Assembly (NCBI GenBank): GCA_964550985.1 | Contig: CAZKBM010000006.1 | Location: 1 to 64,000, forward strand | DNA from: JAAYCI01 sp964550985 | GTDB taxonomy: Bacteria; Bacillota; Clostridia; Oscillospirales; Ruminococcaceae | Length of the DNA: 64,000 bases | Direction: 5' to 3' | In this document: positions 1-8,067 of the stretch, piece after piece | How positions within the stretch are numbered: the first letter of the stretch is position 1 | Layout: each line of letters opens with the position of its first letter | Notes under the pieces: generated by a model | Database searches by the model: none | Told to the model about the DNA's origin: nothing | The model's input: the letters and a program-made list of their open reading frames with translations, nothing else | Position numbers and translations under genes: made by a program

Positions 1-303
1 GGCTCGGCCCTGCCCGCAGGGCCGGAGGGCCCGTCCTCCCCTGCCCCGGAGAGCGCTCCGCCTGTGGATTCTGAACAGGCCGAGGGTGGCTCCGGCTTGC
101 CGGAGAGCGGGCCCTTGCCGGGTGCGCCAGCCCCGGGGGCTAGCGCACCCACCGGCGGCAGCGGGCCAAGGGGCAGAATGGCCCCACTGGGGATGTGGCG
201 CCCCCCACTGCAAGCTGCAGCTGCACCACCCCCTGCGCCCCGCCAATGCCGAAACCGGCGCAGAGGCAGCCGGGCAACTACCTCGCAATCACCGGCCTTG
301 TAG
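1..303 (+). CDS. Possible 3' end of a Pro/Gly/Ser-rich protein (partial)
   Basis: Frame 1 is open from the left edge to a TAG at 301-303. The first 55 or so codons read as a low-complexity tail rich in Pro, Gly, Ser, Ala and Glu, as found at the C-terminus of some cell-wall proteins such as class A penicillin-binding proteins. The last 40 residues turn Arg/Pro-rich and look less natural, so the true end could lie earlier in another frame or a frameshift may be present. No domain is visible and no function can be given. It may also be non-coding GC-rich DNA. Confidence 0.3.
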   Translation, partial: GSALPAGPEGPSSPAPESAPPVDSEQAEGGSGLPESGPLPGAPAPGASAPTGGSGPRGRMAPLGMWRPPLQAAAAPPPAPRQCRNRRRGSRATTSQSPAL

Positions 304-398
304 TAAAGGCAGGTACGTTCAGCGATTCTGACTTTCAATTCATCCGTGAAAACCTCTCGGCTCTCACACGGGCAATACCCTCCCATTTGGTATATGAA

Positions 399-427
399 TT
401 GACAAGCCATCTATCTATTGTTATACT
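399..427 (+). promoter_or_regulatory. Sigma-A type promoter of valS
   Basis: TTGACA at 399-404 and TATACT at 422-427 are separated by 17 bp, close to the housekeeping consensus. Transcription should start near 434, just ahead of the T-box leader. Confidence 0.8.
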
Positions 428-433
428 ACTTCT

Positions 434-704
434 ATACTAAAGTAATGCATGGAATATGCATGAAAAATGTGTTGACGAAGAGGGCCTGCGGGCGCCTGTT
501 TTTTAGAGAGCGGCCCCCCTGGCTGAAAGGGCTGTAAAATGGGCCGCGGCTGTCACTTCTGAGCAGGATGGGTGAACCTTTGGGCAAGCTTATTCCGCCT
601 CTCCCCCGTTAACGGGAGGCTAAAGCGGCCGGTTTTGCACCGGCAACTTGGGTGGTACCGCGGTTTTTCCGTCCCATGTTCATGGGGCGGTTTTTTCTTT
701 TTTT
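434..704 (+). ncRNA. T-box riboswitch leader for valS
   Basis: This leader senses uncharged tRNA-Val and controls readthrough into valS. The AGAGAG element is at 505-510 and a GCTG-type apical loop near 521-529. GTC (a Val codon) at 552-554 is followed by ACTTCTGAGC, the usual sequence after the specifier codon. The antiterminator T-box TGGGTGGTACCGCGG is at 649-663. An intrinsic terminator follows: arms at 669-678 and 681-690, then a T-rich run at 691-704. Specifier and downstream gene agree, which supports a valine-responsive T-box. The exact 5' end is inferred from the promoter. Confidence 0.9.
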
Positions 705-773
705 GCGCGGCGATTCTGCCCCGGCTGCCATCATACCCCGCATATCTGATATTTCCACCTTGGAGGAACCACG

Positions 774-3404
774 ATGAAAGAACTGGAAAAAGTGTACGAT
801 CCCGTGCAAGTGGAGGATAAAACCTACGAATACTGGATGGAGGAAAACTTCTTCCACACCCGGCGGGACCCTGATAAGATCCCCTATACCATTGTAATGC
901 CCCCGCCCAACATCACCGGGCAATTGCATATGGGCCACGCCATGGACGAAACCTGGCAGGATATCCTCATCCGCTACAAGCGTATGCAGGGTTTTGCCGC
1001 GCTGTGGGTGCCCGGCACAGACCACGCCTCTATTGCCACCGAGGCCCGCATTGTGGCCGATATGAAAACAGAGGGGCTGACCAAGGAGGACCTCGGCCGG
1101 GACAAATATTTGGAGCGCGCCTGGGACTGGAAACGCCAGTATGGCGGGCGGATTGTGGAACAGCTAAAAAAACTGGGATGTAGCTGCGACTGGAACCGGG
1201 AACGCTTTACCATGGACGAGGGCTGCAGCAAGGCCGTGCGCACGGTGTTTAAGCGTTTATACGATGAAGGACTGATCTACCGTGGAGAGCGCATTGTAAA
1301 CTGGTGCCCCTATTGCCACACCACCATTTCAGACGCCGAGGTGGAGCATGAGGAACAGCAGGGCCATTTTTGGCATATCCGCTACCCCGTTGTGGGCAGC
1401 GATGAAACGATTATTATTGCCACCACCCGGCCCGAAACCATGCTGGGTGATACCGCCTTGGCCGTGCACCCAAACGACCGCCGCTATACCCATTTACAGG
1501 GCAAAAAGGTACTTTTGCCCCTAGCCGGGCGCGAAATACCCATTTTGGCAGACGACTATGTGGATGCGGAATTTGGCACCGGGGCCCTAAAAATTACCCC
1601 CGCGCACGACCCGAATGATTTTGAGGTGGGCCGCCGCCATGGCCTGCCAGTACTTTGCGTGATGAACGAGGACGGAAGCATCAATGCCGAAGGGGGCAAG
1701 TATGCGGGGCTGGACCGTTTTGAGGCGCGCAAACAGATTGTGCGCGATTTGGACGAGGCCGGTTATTTGGTGAAAATTGAGCCCCACTCCCACAACGTGG
1801 GCACTTGCTATCGCTGCGGCACCACCATTGAACCCATGGTTTCGATGCAGTGGTTTGTGCGGATGGAACCGCTGGCCGGCCCCGCCATAGAGGCCGTGCG
1901 GAACGACAGCATCCGCTATGTGCCCGAGCGTTTTGCCAAAACCTACTTGCACTGGATGGAAAACAGCCGTGACTGGTGTATCTCACGCCAGCTTTGGTGG
2001 GGCCACCGCATCCCCGCCTGGTATTGTGAAAGTTGTGGCAAGGTTACGGTGGATATTGAAAAACCCAGCCGGTGTCAGCACTGCCACAGCACCCAGTTAC
2101 ATCAGGACGAAGACACGCTGGACACCTGGTTTTCCAGCGCCCTCTGGCCTTTTTCCACCCTTGGCTGGCCCGAAGAGAGCGAGGACTACCGCTATTTTTA
2201 CCCCACAAGCACCCTGGTAACGGGTTATGATATCATCGGTTTCTGGGTTTCGCGCATGATTTTTTCAGGCCTGCATTACACAGGCAAGGCCCCCTTCGAC
2301 ACCGTGCTTATCCACGGCCTTGTGCGCGACGCCGAGGGGCGTAAAATGAGCAAAAGCCTTGGCAACGGGATAGACCCCCTGGATGTGATAGCCGAGTTTG
2401 GGGCCGACGCGCTGCGTTTCACCCTGGTAACAGGCAGTACCCCGGGCAACGATATGCGCTTTTCAGACGACAAGGTGCGCGCGGCGCGTAATTTTGCCAA
2501 CAAGCTTTGGAATGCCGCGCGCTTTGTACGGATGAACCTACCTGAAAGTTTTGAACCCGGCCTGCCCGAAACAGATGATTTTGAACTGAGTGACAAATGG
2601 GCTATTTCGGTGTATAATGACCTTGTACAGCAAGTTACGGATAATTTGGAGCGGTATGAGTTTGGCCTGGCCGCCCAAAAAGTGTATGAATTTATTTGGG
2701 ATGTGCTGTGTGACTGGACGATTGAAATTGCCAAAACACGTTTTACGGGCGAAAACCACAAGGACGCGGATACCGCGCGAAGGGTGCTTGTGTGGTTGCT
2801 TACCGGGGCCTTAAAACTGCTGCATCCCTTTATGCCCTTTATTACAGAGGAGATATACAGCAGCCTGCCGGGCAACGAGGGCAGCTTGATGCTACAGCAG
2901 TGGCCCATGCGCCGCAAAGATTTGGATTTTGCCAACCAACAGCGTGATTTCGGCGAGGTCATTGAGCTGGTACGCGCCGTGCGCGCCGTGCGCGCCGAAC
3001 TCAATGTGCACCCAGCCAAACGCACAAAACTGATTGTGGAAACGCAGCGGCCCGAGGTTTTTAAAGAGGCCGAGGGTGTGTTGAAAAAACTGGCCTGGGC
3101 CGAGAGCACGGAACTGGTTCCGGCTTTTGGCGGCGAAACCGCCGGAATGGCGCAGGTGGCCACCACTACTGTGCGCGGTTTTATACCCATGCTGGAACTG
3201 ATTGACCGCGAAAAAGAACTGGCGCGGCTGGGAAAAGAAAAAGAAAACACCGAAAAAGAGATTGAAAATTACACAAAACGTTTGGAAAACCAAGGTTTTG
3301 TGCAAAAAGCCCCCGCACAAGTGGTGGAAGAAATACGCGAAAAGCAAGCAAAAGCCCAGGAAAAACGTGAACGCCTGTTGGAAAGTATCCGGGCTTTGGG
3401 TTAG
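774..3404 (+). CDS. valS: Valyl-tRNA synthetase
   Basis: It charges tRNA-Val with valine in the cytoplasm. It is a class I synthetase of 876 residues, normal for the family. The HIGH-type signature is HMGH at residues 52-55, after the typical PPPNITG segment. The KMSKS motif is at 524-528. A CP1 editing domain lies between them, an anticodon-binding domain follows, and the C-terminus (about 800-876) is a Lys/Glu-rich coiled coil typical of ValRS. GGAGG at 762-766 sits 7 nt before the ATG. Expression should be controlled by the T-box leader just upstream. Transcription may run on into the next gene, 50 bp downstream. Confidence 0.97.
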   Translation: MKELEKVYDPVQVEDKTYEYWMEENFFHTRRDPDKIPYTIVMPPPNITGQLHMGHAMDETWQDILIRYKRMQGFAALWVPGTDHASIATEARIVADMKTEGLTKEDLGRDKYLERAWDWKRQYGGRIVEQLKKLGCSCDWNRERFTMDEGCSKAVRTVFKRLYDEGLIYRGERIVNWCPYCHTTISDAEVEHEEQQGHFWHIRYPVVGSDETIIIATTRPETMLGDTALAVHPNDRRYTHLQGKKVLLPLAGREIPILADDYVDAEFGTGALKITPAHDPNDFEVGRRHGLPVLCVMNEDGSINAEGGKYAGLDRFEARKQIVRDLDEAGYLVKIEPHSHNVGTCYRCGTTIEPMVSMQWFVRMEPLAGPAIEAVRNDSIRYVPERFAKTYLHWMENSRDWCISRQLWWGHRIPAWYCESCGKVTVDIEKPSRCQHCHSTQLHQDEDTLDTWFSSALWPFSTLGWPEESEDYRYFYPTSTLVTGYDIIGFWVSRMIFSGLHYTGKAPFDTVLIHGLVRDAEGRKMSKSLGNGIDPLDVIAEFGADALRFTLVTGSTPGNDMRFSDDKVRAARNFANKLWNAARFVRMNLPESFEPGLPETDDFELSDKWAISVYNDLVQQVTDNLERYEFGLAAQKVYEFIWDVLCDWTIEIAKTRFTGENHKDADTARRVLVWLLTGALKLLHPFMPFITEEIYSSLPGNEGSLMLQQWPMRRKDLDFANQQRDFGEVIELVRAVRAVRAELNVHPAKRTKLIVETQRPEVFKEAEGVLKKLAWAESTELVPAFGGETAGMAQVATTTVRGFIPMLELIDREKELARLGKEKENTEKEIENYTKRLENQGFVQKAPAQVVEEIREKQAKAQEKRERLLESIRALG

Positions 3405-3454
3405 TTTTTCCCCATTTTTACCCTACAAACAAAATAGAACAGAACAGGTGCGAC

Positions 3455-4051
3455 ATGAACAAAAAACTCATAAAAGAGCACATCGACCGGCAGGGAATCG
3501 TAAATAAGCAGGAGTTTATCTTGCAGGCCGGGGCGGCGGCAAGCCTTTTGTGGGAGCCAACAGTGCGCTTGATAGAAGAAAAAGAAGTGCTGTACTGTAG
3601 GCTGGATCACGGCGCCGAGACCCTGCTCTCTCGCCACTTATTTTTGTGCCTGCATGCCATTCGCATGTTGCCGGAACTTTCCTGCCATGCGCAGGAGATG
3701 TACGATTGGCTGTGCGATAATGAGACGGCCCGCACCTCTGAAATGGAGGCCTTTTCAGATGAGGTGACCGGCGGCGGCCTGTTTTGGGAGGCATTGCACG
3801 AACTGGAGCGGGAGGCGCTTGTTCTGCCCATACATATCTTTGGCGCAAATGCCCGGCAGGCGGATATCCGAACCAAAAGCGCAGATGAATTGTATGAACT
3901 GATTTGGGTAACAGACGAGTACTGGGTACAGGGGGTTGCACGCTCGGCGCGTTATCACGATTTGGAATATGATATCTTTGAGGTAAAGCGCCTGTTAAAA
4001 AACCACTATTCCACCCGTGAAATGGAAATGCTTCTTTACAGCCACGAATAA
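3455..4051 (+). CDS. Hypothetical protein, possible winged-helix protein
   Basis: The protein has 198 residues, with no signal peptide or membrane segment. It is acidic and rich in Glu, Leu and Trp. I do not recognise the family. The middle (about 75-130) reads as helix, helix, then a hydrophobic strand pair, and has the rhythm of a winged-helix domain of the AlkZ/YcaQ-associated kind; this is a weak resemblance. It lies 50 bp after valS on the same strand and may share its transcript. The ribosome site is weak (AGGTG a few bases before ATG 3455). A perfect 32-bp palindrome follows the stop codon as terminator. Confidence 0.75.
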   Translation: MNKKLIKEHIDRQGIVNKQEFILQAGAAASLLWEPTVRLIEEKEVLYCRLDHGAETLLSRHLFLCLHAIRMLPELSCHAQEMYDWLCDNETARTSEMEAFSDEVTGGGLFWEALHELEREALVLPIHIFGANARQADIRTKSADELYELIWVTDEYWVQGVARSARYHDLEYDIFEVKRLLKNHYSTREMEMLLYSHE

Positions 4052-4068
4052 ATAGCCCAAAAACAGCA

Positions 4069-4105
4069 AAGCCCATATGGCCGGCCGGCCATATGGGCTT
4101 TTTGA
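4069..4105 (+). terminator. Bidirectional terminator with a perfect 32-bp palindrome
   Basis: Bases 4069-4100 form an exact palindrome (arm AAGCCCATATGGCCGG and its complement), followed by a T run on the plus strand. It separates two convergent genes and probably ends transcription in both directions. Confidence 0.8.
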
Positions 4106-4121
4106 TTTCTTGTCTTTTCCG

Positions 4122-5315
4122 CTAGGCGTTTGGGTGCCGGTAGCGGTGGATGGCCCGCTGGTATACCTTGGATATTTCACCGATAAACTCATCCGGGCCA
4201 TAGCGCCTTGCATAGTCTGACACGGCTTTGTGCTTCGCCTTACGCTCCTCTGGGGTCAGGGCGGCGTATTCTTCCACCAGGGCCTTAAATTCGGCTGCGT
4301 TTGTAAAAATATCTCCATTTTTACCCGGCACAATTTGGTCGCGGTTTAATATATCCAGCCGCTGCAAAGCATAAAGGCCGCTTGCGGTGGCCTCCAAAAG
4401 GGAAATGGAGTTTATTTCCGTTAGGGAAGCCGTTGCGAATAAATCGCAGGCGCGGTAAAAATATGGCACCCTGTCGTGTTCAATGCGGCCTATCAGTTGC
4501 ACCTGGTCCTCTATGCCAAAACGTTTAATCTCCTGCTCTAGCAGGCTGCGGTCAGGGCCGTCGCCCCCAATAAACAGTTTAAAGCGTTTGTCCCCTTTAA
4601 AACCCTGCTGAAAATAGTCAATCAACACATCCAGGCTTTTCTCGTTCCCAAGCCGCCCCACAAAGGCAATGGCCACGTCCCCCGCTTCAATGCCCAACTG
4701 CTTTTTAAAGGCGGCCACCTCGGTTTTGTTTTCATTTTCGGGCAAAAACGCTGTAAAATCTATGGTATTGGGCACAATATTGATATGCCGGGACACCCCG
4801 CAGCGGCTCAAAAAATCCACCACTTTATAAGAGGGGCCAATAATTTCGGTGGCCTTACCCGCCACCTTGCGGAAATAGGAATGGGCCAGGGGCTTGGCCA
4901 TTTTCTTCATGCGGTCGGGCGCTTTTTTGGGGAAGAGGTAAAAAATATAGTCGTCATACATGGTATGCAGGGTGTACACCACCGGCTTTTTGAGCCGTTC
5001 GGCCGCAAAAAGGGCAAATATCCCCATCGAAAATTCTGTGTGCAGATGGATGAGGTCAGGGTTGAACGAGCGAATGATATTGAGGCGGTGCAGGTTTACC
5101 GGGCTTGCCACCCCATAACCATACACCTTTTTTAAGGGGATTGCCGGGCAGTACAGAATATCGTCCTTTACATAGTGGCTGCGCGCCTTGGGGTCCAGCG
5201 TTACAATCAGCACCGTATGCCCCTGCGCCTCCAGGCCATGTTTTAAGGTTTGGATATGCGTAACCACCCCATTGATAAAGGGAAAATACGTCTCTACAAA
5301 AATGGCAATTCGCAT
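4122..5315 (-). CDS. Glycosyltransferase family 4 (GT-B fold)
   Basis: It probably transfers a sugar from a nucleotide donor to a membrane lipid or glycan at the cytoplasmic face. The 397 residues have the GT4 layout: an N-terminal half starting MRIAIFVETYFPFINGV, as in diacylglycerol glucosyltransferases and PimB-like enzymes, then a donor-binding C-terminal half with IAFVGRL and FIGGDGPD. The usual E-x7-E region reads TEINSISLLEATASG, which keeps both glutamates. AGGAGG lies 6 nt before ATG. The lipid-linked acceptor is inferred from the family resemblance; the true substrate cannot be read from the sequence. Confidence 0.88.
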   Translation of the reverse strand: MRIAIFVETYFPFINGVVTHIQTLKHGLEAQGHTVLIVTLDPKARSHYVKDDILYCPAIPLKKVYGYGVASPVNLHRLNIIRSFNPDLIHLHTEFSMGIFALFAAERLKKPVVYTLHTMYDDYIFYLFPKKAPDRMKKMAKPLAHSYFRKVAGKATEIIGPSYKVVDFLSRCGVSRHINIVPNTIDFTAFLPENENKTEVAAFKKQLGIEAGDVAIAFVGRLGNEKSLDVLIDYFQQGFKGDKRFKLFIGGDGPDRSLLEQEIKRFGIEDQVQLIGRIEHDRVPYFYRACDLFATASLTEINSISLLEATASGLYALQRLDILNRDQIVPGKNGDIFTNAAEFKALVEEYAALTPEERKAKHKAVSDYARRYGPDEFIGEISKVYQRAIHRYRHPNA

Positions 5316-5442
5316 GGGCCGCCTCCTAATAATGTATCTCGGTTTTTGGCCAGCTGAGCCACCTTGTTTCTGTCCAGGCCATTCGGTAAGAATTATGTTA
5401 CCATCTTAAAACAAAAAAAGCAAAAGATTTATCGGCCAAAAA

Positions 5443-6087
5443 TCAACAAAATTCTTCCCCATTTTGTAGCAGCACCTTTTGTCTCAGTATTTTTGCCGCA
5501 TTTCGTGGCAGTTTAAAGGTCTCTTCCAAAAACCCGGTGAATAGAAAAGGGTTCAAATTTTGTTCGCTTCCGGCAGGAAATATTGCTAAAAAAGCTTCGT
5601 TTTCCGCCGGAGTTAGCCCCTGCACAAGACGGCGTAGGTCAACGGTTTCGGTGGTTTTTTTGCGTTTTTGTATAACGGGCGCCTGAGACAAAGCGGCAAA
5701 TGCCTCCAGGGTTTTGGGCAGTTGCTCCCCTGCACCCTCATATTCAATACGATATACGGCGGCGCAAATCTCCGCGGGTTTGTGCTTGGGCAGCGCGATG
5801 GACTGGGCGGTAATCCCCTTGGGCAGGGCCCCATTTAATGACCCCAAAAAGGCCGAAAAATCCGCGCCTTCCGCCTCGGTTTTGCAGTCCACGCTCTCGG
5901 CCTCACTCTCTTGCCCCAGTGGCAGAGGCAGGGCAAAGCTCATATAAATATGGGGGTTAAACCCCTGCGAGTACCAAACCGGCAGGCGGCTTTTGCGCAG
6001 TGCGCGCGCCATTACCCGCTGCAAATCCAGATGGGAGATATAGGCCGCCTCGCCTTTTTTGGTAAAAAATATCCTAAGAGCCTGCAT
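5443..6087 (-). CDS. TIGR03936 (DUF2344) radical-SAM-associated protein
   Basis: A 214-residue partner of the preceding radical-SAM enzyme. The start (LRIFFTKKGEAAYISHLDLQR) and the segment around YSQGFNPHIYMSFALPLP are characteristic of DUF2344. The family often sits next to or fused with TIGR03960 proteins and is thought to act in RNA or tRNA modification, but its reaction is not established. Its ATG lies inside the end of the upstream gene (14-bp overlap), which indicates translational coupling. It ends with TGA. Confidence 0.9.
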   Translation of the reverse strand: MQALRIFFTKKGEAAYISHLDLQRVMARALRKSRLPVWYSQGFNPHIYMSFALPLPLGQESEAESVDCKTEAEGADFSAFLGSLNGALPKGITAQSIALPKHKPAEICAAVYRIEYEGAGEQLPKTLEAFAALSQAPVIQKRKKTTETVDLRRLVQGLTPAENEAFLAIFPAGSEQNLNPFLFTGFLEETFKLPRNAAKILRQKVLLQNGEEFC

Positions 6088-7915
6088 AGCACGCCTCCCC
6101 CAGCAATGTGTTTACCCCACAGCCCGCACATTGCCTGCGGCAGGGCGGGGTGGTTTTGCCAAGCAAAGCCCGCTCATATTCCATCTGTAAAAATTTTTGG
6201 CTAACCCCATAATCCAAATGTGTCCAGGGGCGGGTTTCCTCTTTGGCAAACGCGCGGTTTGCATACCACCCGGCCGAAAGGCCTTGCTCTTCAAAAGCCT
6301 GCATCCAGGTTTCAAACAAAAACTGGTCGTCCCAGCCATCAAAGCGGCAACCTTTTTGGTAGGCGCTTTCTATCACGTCAGCCAGCCGCCTATCCCCCCT
6401 GGCGAAGGCGGCCTCTAAAAAGCTGATGCGGCTATCATGGTAGCTTACCGATATCTTTTTGCTTTGCACGCATTGCAACAGGTATTTTTGCTTTTCGCGC
6501 AGGCTTTCTTCCCGGTCTTGGCCGCAGCATTCAAAGGGAGTAAAGGGTTTTGGCACAAAACACGCCACGCTGATGCTCACCTTTGCCCCCTGCCCCTTTT
6601 GTTTTTTGGGGCCGGCGTAGTATAAATCCACCACCCGCTGGGCGGTTTTGGCTATCCCCTCAATGTCCTCCAGGGTCTCTCCGGGCAGCCCCATCATAAA
6701 ATACAGCTTTACCGCGCTGTACCCCGCCTCAAACGCCAGGCGGCAAGTGCGGTCAATCTCCTCATCTGTAACATTTTTATTTATGATATCCCGCAGGCGC
6801 TGGGTGCCGGCCTCGGGCGCAAAGGTCAGGCCGCTTTTGCGCACCCGGCTCACCTTTTCGGCTAAGTTTGCGGTAAAATTATCCGCCCGTAGCGAGGGCA
6901 GCGAAAGGCCAATTTTTTCTTTGTCCGTCCAGTCCAGCAGGGTATCCAAAAGGGGTTCCAGCTCGCTGTGGTCGCTGGTGGAGAGGCTGGTTAGGCTAAT
7001 TTCTTCATACCCAGTGTTCTCGCACAGTTCCCGGGCGGCTTCACTTACCAAACCTGCGCTACGCTCGCGCAGCGGGCGGTAGAGGAAGCCCGCCTGGCAA
7101 AACCGGCAGCCGCGCTCGCAACCGCGTAGTACCTCTACCTGGGCGCGGTCATGCACGGCGCCCACCATGGGCACCACAAACTGGCAGGGCGGGGCAAACT
7201 GGCCAAAATTTTTCAGCAGGGCCTTGCGTACCCGTGCGGGGGCCCCTTCCAGGGGCTGTATCTCTTTTATCCGCCCGTCTTCCTGGTAGCTGGGTTCGTA
7301 TAGCGAGGGGATATACACCCCTTCAATGCGCGCAAGTTTTTTTAGCAGCTCTATTTTTGGGGTATTTTTTTGTTTTTCCGCCTGTACCAAGCGGCAAACC
7401 TCGGGCAATTGCTCCTCCCCTTCGCCTAAAAACAAGGCGTCGAAAAAAGGGGCCATGGGCTCGGCATTGCAGGCACAGGGGCCGCCCCCCACCACCAGGG
7501 GCCAGCTTTCATCCCGCTGGGCGCTGCGCAGGGGAATACCGGCCAAATCCAGCATGGCCAGCACATTGGTGTACGAGAGCTCGTACTGCAGGGTAAAGCC
7601 CACAATATCAAACTCGGCAAGGGGGCGGCGGCTTTCCAGCGCGTACAGGGGCAGGCTGGCCGTCTTCATAGCATCAGCCATATCCACCCAGGGCATAAAG
7701 GCGCGCTGGCACCAAACGCCGGGCATCTGGTTCAGCAGCTCATACAAGATTTTCATGCCGAGGTAAGACATGCCCACCTCGTAAGTATCGGGGAAGCAAA
7801 AGGCAAAGCGCAGAGAGACTTCGTCTTCTTCTTTGTAAACACAGCCTGGTTCTCCGCCGGTGTATCGCCCAGGCTTTTGCACCTGGTACAACAGCTCTCT
7901 CAGTTTCTTTTCCAA
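6074..7915 (-). CDS. TIGR03960 family B12-binding/radical-SAM protein
   Basis: A 613-residue protein with an N-terminal B12-binding-like domain (region PDTYEVGMSYLGMKILYELL) and a radical-SAM core. The [4Fe-4S] cluster motif reads RGCERGCRFCQAGF, giving CxxxCxxC. A GEGEEQLPEV segment and a C-terminal Cys-rich end (CRRQCAGCG) follow. The family is probably a methylthio- or other RNA-modifying enzyme that works with the overlapping DUF2344 protein; the substrate is unknown. The start codon is TTG at 7913-7915, chosen because AAGGAG lies 6-7 nt upstream. Confidence 0.9.
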   Translation of the reverse strand: MEKKLRELLYQVQKPGRYTGGEPGCVYKEEDEVSLRFAFCFPDTYEVGMSYLGMKILYELLNQMPGVWCQRAFMPWVDMADAMKTASLPLYALESRRPLAEFDIVGFTLQYELSYTNVLAMLDLAGIPLRSAQRDESWPLVVGGGPCACNAEPMAPFFDALFLGEGEEQLPEVCRLVQAEKQKNTPKIELLKKLARIEGVYIPSLYEPSYQEDGRIKEIQPLEGAPARVRKALLKNFGQFAPPCQFVVPMVGAVHDRAQVEVLRGCERGCRFCQAGFLYRPLRERSAGLVSEAARELCENTGYEEISLTSLSTSDHSELEPLLDTLLDWTDKEKIGLSLPSLRADNFTANLAEKVSRVRKSGLTFAPEAGTQRLRDIINKNVTDEEIDRTCRLAFEAGYSAVKLYFMMGLPGETLEDIEGIAKTAQRVVDLYYAGPKKQKGQGAKVSISVACFVPKPFTPFECCGQDREESLREKQKYLLQCVQSKKISVSYHDSRISFLEAAFARGDRRLADVIESAYQKGCRFDGWDDQFLFETWMQAFEEQGLSAGWYANRAFAKEETRPWTHLDYGVSQKFLQMEYERALLGKTTPPCRRQCAGCGVNTLLGEACYAGS

Positions 7916-8067
7916 AGGCCTCTCCTTATTTTGGGGTTTACGGGTTATCTATTGCCATTTATACAGGGATTTTGGGAGCTTTCTTTAAGGGTTTTCTTTA
8001 GGGGTTTTTGTGAAACTTTTTTGGCGGGGATATTGTTGTGATTTTTGTTGGGAGTTTTGGGGAGGAT

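Noticed and set aside
2276..3250. 324-codon open frame antisense to valS
   Set aside because: It is a Ser-rich shadow of the valS reading frame without ribosome site or family features.
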